Shown: one piece after another, positions 1 to 9,455 of the stretch
Layout: the number at the start of each line of letters is the position of its first letter
Numbering within the stretch: position 1 is the stretch's first letter
Source: Odiellus spinosus
Taxonomy: Eukaryota; Arthropoda; Arachnida; Opiliones; Phalangiidae
DNA length: 64,000 nt
Reading direction: 5' to 3'
NCBI GenBank assembly: GCA_963920705.1
Contig: OY987226.1
Coordinates: forward strand, 22,554,800-22,618,799
Notes under the pieces: generated by a model
What the model was told of the DNA's origin: nothing
What the model saw: only the letters and a program-made list of their open reading frames with translations
Database searches by the model: none
Program-made: the position numbers and the translations under genes

Positions 1-315
1 TTTGTCTAAGTAGAATTGATGTACTCGACGTCTAATAGCTTCAAGCTGAAAGCTATCTACCTCAGGTACTGGGGATGAACGGCTTCTAGACTTCCCGGGA
101 CTCTGGGTAACCTCGGCGTATGACTTTCCTATCTGTTCGGCATCTTTCACTTCCTTCTGAATCCTTTTAACCGTTGTACAACTTACACCAGTTGCTTCTG
201 CCGTGCGAACTTGAACCTGTTTTTCGTTGCGCTCTCGTTCAAAATAACTGGCCACATAAGATAAAATTATTCGTGCCTGGCGGTGGGTAGTTGAGCCTCT
301 ACTACATTTCGGCAT
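1..315 (-). CDS. DDE transposase-like protein, N-terminal part, runs off the window
   Basis: An open frame starts at the ATG ending at 315 on the minus strand and remains open to base 1 (105 codons, no stop). The first residues are MPKCSRGSTTHRQARIIL. The basic, helix-rich start with TGVSCTTVKRIQKE (about residues 49-62) looks like a helix-turn-helix DNA-binding region. The last visible stretch, FQLEAIRRRVHQFYLDK, matches in my memory the segment preceding the DDE catalytic domain in IS630/Tc1-mariner-like proteins common in arthropod genomes. The catalytic residues would lie outside the window, so activity cannot be judged. It may instead be a domesticated transposase-derived gene. What I see is the open frame and the HTH-like pattern; the family assignment is from memory. 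Confidence 0.55.
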   Translation of the reverse strand, partial: MPKCSRGSTTHRQARIILSYVASYFERERNEKQVQVRTAEATGVSCTTVKRIQKEVKDAEQIGKSYAEVTQSPGKSRSRSSPVPEVDSFQLEAIRRRVHQFYLDK

Positions 316-381
316 GGTTAACTAACTATGAGCTGCACACTCCCATTGATTAATACCATGCGCGATAAAATGCTTTGGGTC

Positions 382-770
382 CTTTCGACCGAATTCCCAT
401 TCGACCGAACCCAATCCCATTCGACCGAAAAACCCGCGCTTTGGCGGTTTTTGAAATTTTTGGGGTATTTCCAAGGTATAACCTAACCTAACCTAACCTA
501 ACCTAACCTTTCAAATAAATATTATTTAAAACTGCATTATTGTACTTTTTTTTACTACCGTTTACGTACGAAGAACCTAGCTTAACAAAAGTTCCATTCA
601 ACGTATTACATATATAATTATGCGTATGCTTCTATTCGATTGAATTAAATTTTTGAATTTATTAGCCCATTCGGTCGAATGGGAAGAAACCTTTTTCCCA
701 GCCCAATGGGCTAGAAATTGCAGCTATTCGGCCGAATGGGATTTCGTTCATATGGGAATTCGGTCGAAAG
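382..770. mobile_element. MITE-like inverted-repeat element built from a CCCATTCGACCGAA motif
   Basis: The left end CTTTCGACCGAATTCCCAT (382-400) is the exact reverse complement of 752-770. Further copies of CCCATTCGACCGAA lie inward on the left (about 397-429), and inverted copies lie on the right (about 664-745). The 389-bp unit has no coding capacity. It lies just upstream of the transposase fragment that reads away from it. Target-site duplications were not clear. Confidence 0.5.
479..509. repeat. Interstitial (CCTAA)n / (TTAGG)n tract
   Basis: Five to six near-perfect copies of CCTAA, the complement of the TTAGG motif used at most insect and many other arthropod telomeres. The tract is short and internal, inside the MITE-like element at 382-770, so it is not a chromosome end here. 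Confidence 0.8.
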
Positions 771-829
771 AGAATATACCGATAAAATTGTCAAACGTTT
801 TAAATATTTATTTTAGAAAAAATAGTCAA

Positions 830-1935
830 TTTTTCTGTAACTTTGAGTTTAGATTACTCAAATTATACGAAATTGACAAAAAATGGGACCCATGAGAACA
901 ATATTGGCCTACCTTTTACGGTCTTGTCACAGACCTGGAAAACCTGGTAAAGTCTAGGAATTTTAAAATAGGTCTAAAAAGTCAGGGAATATTAAAATTA
1001 TCTAAAGTTTAAGGAAAAGTTGCAGCGAATTTTGATAGTGAAAAAACAAAAATGCTAGAATCATAAGTTTATAACTTATCTTGTGGGATCTTGTATTTTT
1101 CATTATAGTAATATTAATAATAATAGTTATTTTGCAACAAAGTTACAGGCAACCACGGAGGCGTAGCTTATAATGTGTGGTTGCCAGGGCAATACAGAGA
1201 ATACGGGAAAATTATATTTCATTACATGATTGTAAAGTTTCAAAATATATTGTTCAATTTTGCAAGGGAAGTCGGCTTGAAGATTGAAATTTTTTATCTT
1301 GGAATATGGAGCTGACATTTAATTCTTGAATTTCCAGTTGAGACTAGAGCTCGGAATTTGTAAAGCTTTTATGAATTGGATAGATCTACTGAATTAAAAT
1401 CGAAGATTATCTGTTTGGTTAAAAAATAGAATATTTATAAATCTTAAAAGTCTGTTTTTAATGTTTTATTTATTTTCTTTGAATTTTAAGTAAATTTTAA
1501 ATATATTTATTTTGTTTTAAACGAATTCTGAGAATGTGGATTTTCTTATCCATTGTTATACGTCTTAAATCGAGTAACTCGTTAATAGATAAAGTTTCAA
1601 ACGTTTATCTTCGGATAAATTCAACATCCATTGAACTTTTATCTGAATTTACGACTCCTATTTGTTTATTCACAAACAATCAATCCGAAAATAAAATATC
1701 TAAAAAAAAAAATATGAATAACAGAAGGTAATGGTTATGCGATTCCGAGCACTAGTTGAGACAATAAGAACCACGAGCTTTCAATATAGAAATTAGGCTT
1801 CGAATTCTCTTAATCTATAAATCCGATTTCTTCTGATAGTAAAAGTCGAAGTTGTCGACGAAACTGCGAGGCTTCCAAGAATCTCGGTATTTTTACGGAA
1901 TTTAGAGAATTAACAAACTATATTCAGCTGATTTA
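830..1935. repeat. Duplicated upstream block, copy 1
   Basis: About 1.1 kb closely matches 18200-19695 in the same orientation, for example the string around 930-1010 (acctggaaaacctgg, aaaataggtctaaaaagtcag) and the end of the block, ttagagaattaacaaactat. Both copies lie upstream of a C2H2 zinc-finger gene, so this is the 5' flank of a segmental duplication. Copy 2 carries an extra MITE (18261-18591). Small open frames inside are not conserved as proteins and I do not call them genes. Confidence 0.8.
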
Positions 1936-4766
1936 TAATAATAATAATAATAATAATAAATGTTTTTATTGTACCCAAAACAGTACAGAGGTACCAGCAA
2001 GTTGGTGTACATGTAATACATATCAAAAAATTAAATTAAAGGGATATGTAAAACTAAAATAATAGATAAAAAAGTGGCAGGAATTAAAATGATTAAAATT
2101 TAAAGATTTTTGAGAATCACTGCATGAGAGCGTAGCTTTTTGCTACTAAACAGGTCGTTAGAAAATCCAAAGTTATTGTACGCTGACATGATACGACTCA
2201 TACAAGGTGGCGTATTGGTCACAGGATAGAAGAGGTTACGTGTTCTTGGGTTACGCTGATTACAGTTGAAAGATAATGTACATAATACTGCCGAACAGTC
2301 TAGTTTTCTTGATACGAGTCTATGTAGAAATTTTAAATCGGTTTTAATTAGACTCGATTTTATACTGTCCAGTTTTAGTTTCAAAAGGCAATCGCTATAT
2401 TCCTTGGTCGAGTTTTTATCAAAAAATAGTTTATAGAGATAAATAATTTTTTTTTGAATGGACTCTAACTTAGATAAATTCGTACTACAGGTATTACCAT
2501 ATATAAGTGAGCCATAGGAAATTATTGATAAAATAAGCGAACGGAATAGCGTTAAAAAACAGATGCCCGAGTTGAGCTGCCGTGAAATTTTGAGGGCACC
2601 ACCAAGCACTTTAGTACTTTTGTTTATAGTTTGTTGAATATGATAGGTAAACAAAAGTTTGGAATCAAAGTATACGCCAAGGTCTTTAAGTATGGATTCC
2701 CTTTTAAGTATAGTTGCACCTATTTGATAATTATAATAAATGGGGTTTGTTTTGCGAGTGTATGACATCACGACAGTTTTATCACCATTAATCGGAATAT
2801 TGTTGGCGAGACACCACTTGTTCAACTGATACAAGTCATGTTGCAAGTGCTTACAATCTTCAGGTGATTTTATATTTTTGCATAGTTTGTGGTCATCCGC
2901 CAGTTGAAAAAGATCAGAGTGTGCAATAAGTGGTGGAATATCAAAGATGTATATGTTAAATAAAAGGGGTCCCAAAGAGGAGCCCTGCGGCACACCACAT
3001 TCGACCTTGAACGAGGCGGAGCAGATAACGCCGTTGCATTTGATGACGTTGTTACGGTTGGACAGGTAATCTTCACACCAAGACAGTAAGGAACCGGTAA
3101 GCCCGTGTGCCTCAAGTTTTCTGAGTAGTCGAGGATGCGATACTCGGTCGAACGCCTTAGACAGGTCAATATAAACAGTGTCAACCTGGCCACGATTAGA
3201 TATTATAGGTTCTACGAGATTCACGAAGGATAACAAATTAGTTTCTACCGAGCGTCCTTTGACGAATCCGTGTTGTGTCTCTGGTATGTAGAGTTTAAAC
3301 CAGCTGTAAAGATGTTTGTGCATAATATAGTCAAAGCACATACTTAGTGAGTCGAGAACGGATATAGGGCGAAAATTTTCAGGATCACCCTTGAAGCCTT
3401 TCTTGTAAATAGGAGAGATAACAGCAATTTTCCATGATTCCGGAAATACGCCGGCTTTGAGGGACAGGTTAAATACGTGCATCATTGGCCCAACAAGATG
3501 ATCCTTGCATCCTTTTATTATGAAGTTTGGTATGCAATCAAAACCACATGTTGTGGTAGGCTTCAGTTTGTCGATAGCGTCGTTGACATCTTGTTCTGTA
3601 ATGTGGAGATCATGGAATTCGTTAGGAACAATATTCCCACCAAAAATAGGCCCGTTTGGATCAGAAGTGTCGCGGGCTACGTTGGCGAAGGAACGCGAGA
3701 ACTCTTCGGCGATTGCTTCGTTATCAGTGAGTAACTGATTATTTTTTATAAGGTTTATACGATGGCATTGAGGCTTCCTTTTGTCATTCACGAACGACCA
3801 AAATTTTTTGGAGTCCATTTTTATTGAACTGGAAATAGTAGCCAAGTAAGATGATTTATCTCTTCGTATTAATTTCTTAGTAATGGTCCGTTGTTGATCG
3901 TAAGATATTTTGTGTGCTACGGATGGAAAGCGATTATGTTTCCCGTGTAGATATTTTTTCCTCTTTATAGCCTTCCTTAGATCCGCCGAGAACCACCCAG
4001 GATAATCTAGGATTGGCTTTTTAGTTTTATGGCTCAGTATGTTTTTAGGGATGTAAAGGTCCATGGCATTACGCAAGACTGAAGTTAAACGGGAAACGCT
4101 AAAGTTGCAGTCTTGAGAATTGTATAGAGAGCTCCAATCGGTGGCCGCAAGATGAAGATAAAGGGAGTGATAATCTCCCAATTTAAATGAATAAGTAGGC
4201 ATCTTCTCTCGCTCCATGTTGTCGAAATTACTGTGGTAGGATATCCTCAAGGTTGGATGATAGTTGTCTTCTGGGACAAGTGGTGTTCCACGTTCAATGG
4301 TAACGTTATTGTTGCGGACAAAACAGAGGTCTAAGACGTTCCCTTGATGATTGAGTATCGTATTAACTTAAGTTAATAATTAGTGATGCCTTCGCTTTAA
4401 TATAGTGAGAGCAATTACTGGTGTCGAGTGAATGCCAATGAACCTTGGGTAGGTTAAAGTCACCCATTAAAATAATATTTCCGTCGTAAGAGGATATGGT
4501 ATTCCCAAAAAAAGTAGCAAGTTCCTCGTATTTCGAGACGGATAGGTTGGGCGGTAAATAGATATTACCCAGTAACATCTTGAGCTTGTTAGCTAAAGCG
4601 ATTTCAATCCAAACCGCTTCAAAACCAGCTTCAAGGTCCTGTCGTCTGATAGCTTTGACAGATCTAGACACTGCAATCAAAACCCCGCCTCCGTAGGACT
4701 GTCGGTCGTTGCGATAAACAGTAAAAGAATTAGGGAAATAGTCGGAATTAAAATAATCGGCGTTTA
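1936..4766 (-). mobile_element. 5'-truncated non-LTR retrotransposon (LINE) with ATT-repeat tail
   Basis: On the minus strand, from 4764 to 2100, a frame encodes the second part of an AP-type endonuclease followed by a reverse transcriptase. It is followed by a 3' UTR of about 140 bp with AATAAA and a tail of about eight ATT units at 1936-1960. The upstream end begins inside the endonuclease, so ORF1 and the endonuclease N-terminus are missing, the usual 5' truncation of LINEs. It is related to the element at 58918-64000: both share YP-WFS in the linker, a GVPQGS block and a conserved tail of the RT domain. The truncated end abuts zinc-finger coding sequence directly at about 4765. Confidence 0.85.
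2100..4764 (-). pseudogene. LINE ORF2 fragment: endonuclease C-part and reverse transcriptase, frameshifted
   Basis: The upstream part (4764-4363) reads through YGGGVLIAVSRS and GDFNLPKVHW, the latter being an AP-endonuclease motif, and then hits a stop at about 4363. The conserved sequence resumes one frame away at about 4370 (GNVLDLCFV) and stays open to the stop at 2100. RT motifs visible: STTCGFDCIPNFIIKGC-type block, VYIDLSKAFDRVSH (first catalytic Asp), CGVPQGSSLGPLLF, and LADDHK in place of the usual YADD. A single frameshift plus 5' truncation makes it inactive, although about 700 residues of RT remain open, which suggests a young insertion. Confidence 0.85.
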
Positions 4767-6092
4767 TTCAAATGCCACGAGCCCAGTTGCAAATACTCTA
4801 CTTCTCATGAAGGTTGTTTAAGGAAACAGACGTTAATTCATTCGGAGGGAAATAGGAAGTTCAAATGCCACGAACCAATTTGCAAATACTCAACTATTTA
4901 TAAAAATAACTTAAAGATGCACACGTTAGTTCATTCGGGAGAGAAGTTAAAATGCCTGGAGCCAAATTGTAAATACTCTTTAATTCATTCGGGAGAAAAT
5001 AACAAGTTCAAATGCGACGAACCGAATTGCAAATTCTCTACTATTTATAAAAGTAACTTAAAGCCGCACACGTTAGTTCATTCAGGAGAGAAGTTCAAAT
5101 GCCTCGAGCCAAATTGCAAATACTTTACTATTCATAAAAAGAGCTTAAAGACACACGCTTTAATTCATTCGGGAGAAAATAAGAAGTTCAAATGCGACGA
5201 ACCAAATTGCGAATTCTCTACTAATCATAAAAGTGTTTTAAAGTCACACGCGCTAATTCATTCGGGCGATGATATAAAGTTCAAATGCGACGAGCCAAAT
5301 TGCAAATTCTCAACTATTCGTGAAAGTAGCTTAAAGAGGCACGCCTTAGTTCATTCGGGCGAAAAGAATTTTAAATGCGACAAACCAAACTGCAAATATT
5401 CTACTAAAGATAAACATAGTTTAAGGATGCACGCTTTAGTTCATTCGGTCGAAAATAAATTCAAATGCGACAAGACCAATTGCAAATATTCTACTAAACG
5501 TAAATATTGTTTAAAGCTACACGCTTTATCTCATTCAGTCGAAAAGAAGTTCAAATGCGATGAGCCCGGCTGTAAATACTCCGCTGTTTGCAAGTCCATG
5601 GTAAAGAAACACGCTAAAATTCATTCGGACGAAAAGAAGTTTAAATGCGACGAGCCAAATTGCAAATACTCTAGTTATTCAAAGAGCAATTTAAAAAAAC
5701 ACGCGATAGCTTATTCGGAAGAAAAGCCGTTAAAATGCCCCAAAACCTTTAAAACAAAGATACAATTGAGAAATCATCGCGACGAATGCGATCGCTCGTT
5801 TGAGATTAAACCGCATTTAATTCAGCGCAAATTTTCACGTAATTACGATGATTCGAAACGCCACCCACACGTTACTCGTCACTCGGTCTGGAACGCGAGT
5901 AGGGGGCAGAAATGTAACGACTGCGGGATCGCATTGCTCAACCAATCAGATTTGAAAGCGCATCGAGACGCTCACAGACCGTGTTTCATCCCATTGCCCG
6001 GGTTGCCCGTTTCTCGTGAGGTCATCGTGGATGTTAATGCCGTTCCCTTATTCCGCGTAAAAATAGAAGTACAAAATGTCTTAACCAGCTAA
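4767..6092 (+). CDS. C2H2 zinc-finger protein, gene 1, 5' end lost
   Basis: The frame is open from the LINE junction (4767) to the stop at 6092; the first ATG in the usual sense is 4917, in the middle of a finger. Fingers follow C-x4-C-x12-H-x3-H with FKCDEPNCKYST-type cores and HSGEK-type linkers. Of about eleven, some are defective: the first has Gln for a His (RKQTLIH), the third has lost its helix (about 4950-4990), and the eleventh ends in Tyr for His (KKHAIAY). The C-terminus has a degenerate finger, one C-x2-C-x12-H-x3-H finger (KCNDCGIALLN), and the tail SREVIVDVNAVPLFRVKIE that is nearly identical in gene 2 (28800-29732). Gene 2 has a proper start and leader that are absent here, so the start was probably removed with the LINE insertion. 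Likely a nuclear DNA-binding family. It may be a pseudogene. Confidence 0.75.
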   Translation, partial: FKCHEPSCKYSTSHEGCLRKQTLIHSEGNRKFKCHEPICKYSTIYKNNLKMHTLVHSGEKLKCLEPNCKYSLIHSGENNKFKCDEPNCKFSTIYKSNLKPHTLVHSGEKFKCLEPNCKYFTIHKKSLKTHALIHSGENKKFKCDEPNCEFSTNHKSVLKSHALIHSGDDIKFKCDEPNCKFSTIRESSLKRHALVHSGEKNFKCDKPNCKYSTKDKHSLRMHALVHSVENKFKCDKTNCKYSTKRKYCLKLHALSHSVEKKFKCDEPGCKYSAVCKSMVKKHAKIHSDEKKFKCDEPNCKYSSYSKSNLKKHAIAYSEEKPLKCPKTFKTKIQLRNHRDECDRSFEIKPHLIQRKFSRNYDDSKRHPHVTRHSVWNASRGQKCNDCGIALLNQSDLKAHRDAHRPCFIPLPGLPVSREVIVDVNAVPLFRVKIEVQNVLTS

Positions 6093-7799
6093 CCACTCTG
6101 CACTTAAAAAAACAACTTCTGCCCTCTCTCCTGGTCACCACCACCACTCGACGTGTTCTTCTTTTTGGTACCAAGTATTAGAACTGTTTTTCAAAATCAA
6201 AGACCTGTGAAGTGGGATTCAAACTTTTTGGACTCTCAAACGCTCGAGGAAAAGCGCAGTCTTGAGTAGTGTTGGGCAAAAACGATTACTTGGAAAGTAA
6301 CGATTTATTTATTGGCGGATTTTAACCCAAATTGGTATCTCGAATCTAGAATATAGTAATTTAGTCCGTTCATTTCAATTTAGCTTAAAATATATTTATT
6401 ACATTTTATTATAACGGATTTCGAGAAACCTGATATTTTTATCTTCACATTATCCGTTTGAATAAACGCGTAATTTTGTTTATTAATCAACCCTTAATTT
6501 TTTTGTCTTCAGGTAATTCGTATCTATTTGATACAATTTGTTTACATAATTTGTGGTTTTATATTAAAAAACAATTTATCCTTGATTAAAATATCTGAAA
6601 AAGCCTAATTGACAATGGATATCCTAAGTTATTCATTATCCGATTCCGAGCTCAAATCTTAAAACCAATTTTATAGTTCACCTTGTTTCAGGCTTATTTC
6701 ATTATGATTCTTTCCATTTTAAAATTTATTGTTGAAGAAATCGCGGCTTTATATTTATGAAATTAGTGTAATCGTAAAAAATCCATGGAGTAGTGAACTA
6801 AGTGAACCGTAAACTATAAAAATGATAATTGTGATTTCTCTAACAATTAATAAACGACCGTGACAGTAAAAATAAACATTTTATAATCGGCATTTTCGAA
6901 GTTTTTAAAATGGCACTATGGTCACGTGGCTGTTGTAGATATTGTTCTCTTGCGTTTCGGTACGAGTGATAAGGTCGCTTGTTCGCTGTATTTTTATTAG
7001 AAGTACTTAATCCTGATCAATTCCTACTTTTCGTGCGAAAATTAAATTTAATTGCGTTCCAGAAATAAATTACTTGTATTTTTGACGTTTTCATTTGGAA
7101 GTTTCTCAACAATGCGTCAATACAGAATCATAGAATTTTGAATATGTCGTTTTAATAGCGTGATAAAACTAGAAACGTAATTCACATGCAATCGAGAAAA
7201 ATGATAACAGCCTCACATTAACAGTTCCTTTTGGCAACTGATAACAAATTTTTCTCTTTCACCGCTCTGAGGCATTTCGTAGAATTTGCCAGAACAAAAT
7301 CCCAAATTTCTACATTAAGAGAACGACAGAAGTCGATGCGAGACTTTTATACCAATGAGTTCTATTAACGCATGCTCAATGTTAATTTTATCCCTCCATA
7401 AAAACTAATTGGTTTCTTGATCTTAACCACAATGCGTATAGATAATAGACCGGTCTATTAAAACACTGAGAAGGAGTTAAACGCAGTGTGCTATCTAGGA
7501 AAATTTTACTATGTACCTTGGATTTGAATTGTGGTGATATTTCTAACGCGATAGAATGCTATTGGACCAATATCAAAATCTTATTACTCATGTTGACTCC
7601 TCGGAGTTGGTAACCAGCGAATAAAGCCAACACTCTTTGCAATAGGGCGACAAAAGACACCCATCCACGTGTTGGCAATTCCCACTCCGGCAATTCTAAG
7701 TTTGTACCAAACCACGGTTACTAGAGAAAATTAGATTTGTACAGAGACAAAGGAAGAGTTCTTTGGTAACGAAAGGTAGAGTAGAGTAATAGAGTTATA
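6093..7799. other. Intergenic, no gene recognised
   Basis: AT-rich sequence with no open frame or splice pattern I can support. A short inverted pair (gccaacact near 7625 and gtgttggc near 7671) is the only local structure noticed. Confidence 0.5.
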
Positions 7800-7805
7800 T
7801 TTATT
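7800..7805 (-). terminator. Polyadenylation signal AATAAA of the three-exon gene
   Basis: AATAAA on the minus strand, about 135 nt downstream of the stop codon at 7939, in an AT-rich 3' UTR. Position and strand fit the gene at 7939-9111. Confidence 0.55.
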
Positions 7806-7938
7806 TCGTCATAATATATGACAAGTTATTTAACATATAAGAAATGATCTCAATTACGATTTAAAAATAGTTTCGTTTTTTAAAAGAAAAAGTGTCACGA
7901 TTATATAATTTAAATGGTCTGTTATAGGCTTATGGTTC

Positions 7939-9111
7939 TTAAATCGTTGCCTTCGTGGTTGTTCTCGTCAAAGACTCGTTGGATTCTGGTTCCGGTGTCG
8001 AATTACCCCCTACAGCATTTTCTTGAGACGTTAGAGTACCAACACTGCCGGGAATATTGATTCCGCTCGGTTTACTGTCCGAAGCCGTGGAGACCGGAAG
8101 TGGCGCCGGCAGAGAATCGTTGGAATCGGTAATCTGCCTAGAATCTTGTTGTCTAGTATAAACTTGGGCTGTAAGAGAGCGAGTGGTTAGTTAGTTTCAA
8201 AGAAACTAGATTAGGTTTAGACTCAAAAACGTACCATCTTCGTAACCGTTTGCCTCGCCACTTGTCAATAACTCCGCGATTTCTTCAACGTCACCCTTTG
8301 AGATACCGACGTCATTGGTGCTTGAATCGGCTATCTTTCGCAACGTCATCTTGTCCGAGCATAGGACATCAGATGGGTCGCAGTCGGTGGTTATCAATAC
8401 GAAAGATACGCTGTTCGAAGTACGCGTGTTCCCAACATTATGGATTTCAGCGGCGTTTGGTAATGATAACGCCGAATTGATCTGTAATTTACGAGGCCAT
8501 GAAGGTAAAACGCTGGTAAGATTGAGATTAATAGTAACGAAATGATTTACCAGATTGTGATCTAATTTCGTGGGATAAGGCGCGGCCGAAATCGCTGCTT
8601 TGCTTATTGTCAATGGTTGGATTTCGAAGGGCTTGACATTTGGTAGAGCTGGCCAAGATTTAATGGGTGCGAATGTTGGAACAGGCCACGTGTAGATCCA
8701 TGGTTGAAACGACACTGGCTTCAGCGGAGAAAAAGTAGGCAAAGGTTTAACGGGACCCCACGTCGGGTAAGCGAAAATTGGGAACGTGATTGGCTTGAAT
8801 GGGGGAAGCGTGGGAAACTGAAAGGCTACTTTCTCGGAAGTAGCCGATTTGTCATTTTTGATATGTGGACGATTCTTGGAACTAAGAGCCAGTTTCTCGT
8901 CAAACGTCAGCTTGGAACTCGATGGTCGGGAGTCATCTAAAATTGGAAATTAGAAACATTACCTGAAGTATGGTCAGAGCTTTTAGGACAACTTACTATT
9001 ATCTTTACTTGATTGTGGTCTAGCATCGAGATGAGGCAAACGACTCACGAAAATCACCAAAACGACGAAAACAGCTACCATTCCACCTAGACTTGAAAGT
9101 TTAAAAATCAT
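7939..9111 (-). CDS. Three-exon gene for a secreted or membrane-anchored Pro/aromatic-rich protein
   Basis: Exons on the minus strand: 9111-8997, 8936-8235 and 8168-7939 (stop TAA). Each junction is GT..AG (GTAAGT, GTACGT donors; TTTTAG and TTACAG acceptors). Phases are consistent (1 and 1), giving 348 residues. Exon 1 encodes MIFKLSSLGGMVAVFVVLVI, a hydrophobic signal or anchor segment ending near residue 30. Residues about 79-147 are rich in Pro, Phe and Trp with a loose repeat (PTLPPFKPITF, PTFSPLKPVSF, PTFAPIKSW). Residues about 150-230 form a less biased region with an NLT glycosylation sequon and only two cysteines (TDCDPSDVLC). The C-terminal exon is Ser/Thr/Asn-rich. I do not recognise the family. 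The composition suggests an extracellular structural or secreted product. A TATA box and a poly(A) signal bracket it. Confidence 0.75.
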
Positions 9112-9180
9112 TTTCGAATCAAACCGATGAATTACCTAAAAACGAATCCTAGTACAATGAAATATTGTTTAGAGCTTTGG

Positions 9181-9188
9181 TTTATATA
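9181..9188 (-). promoter_or_regulatory. TATA box of the three-exon gene
   Basis: TATATAAA on the minus strand, 70 bp upstream of the ATG at 9111. This leaves room for a start site about 30 bp downstream and a 5' UTR of roughly 40 nt. Inferred from position and sequence only. Confidence 0.5.
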
Positions 9189-9323
9189 CACATTTAACAA
9201 AAATAACATTAGAGATTTTGTTATTTTTTAATTTCACATTTATTTTTTATATTAAAAAAAAATATATATATATTTTTGAAAGGCCTCCTAAAGCTTAGAA
9301 GAATAGTATTATTACTATAAAAT

Positions 9324-9439
9324 GGGAAATCCTATACTTTTGCTCAACCTTGGAAGAAACAAAATCGCTATTATAAAGTAGAATCTGTTTCTGTGGAGAA
9401 ATATTTTTTTCCTGGGAGGGACAAAGTATAGGATTTCCC
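9324..9439. mobile_element. Short hairpin MITE
   Basis: GGGAAATCCTATACTTT (9324-9340) is the exact reverse complement of 9423-9439. The 116-bp unit is non-coding. The words caaccttggaag occur both just inside the left arm and just outside the right arm. Confidence 0.5.
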
Positions 9440-9455
9440 CAACCTTGGAAGTTGG

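Noticed and set aside
653-895. 80-residue plus-strand frame
   Set aside because: Starts at TTG and lies across the MITE-like element and non-coding repeat; no motif.
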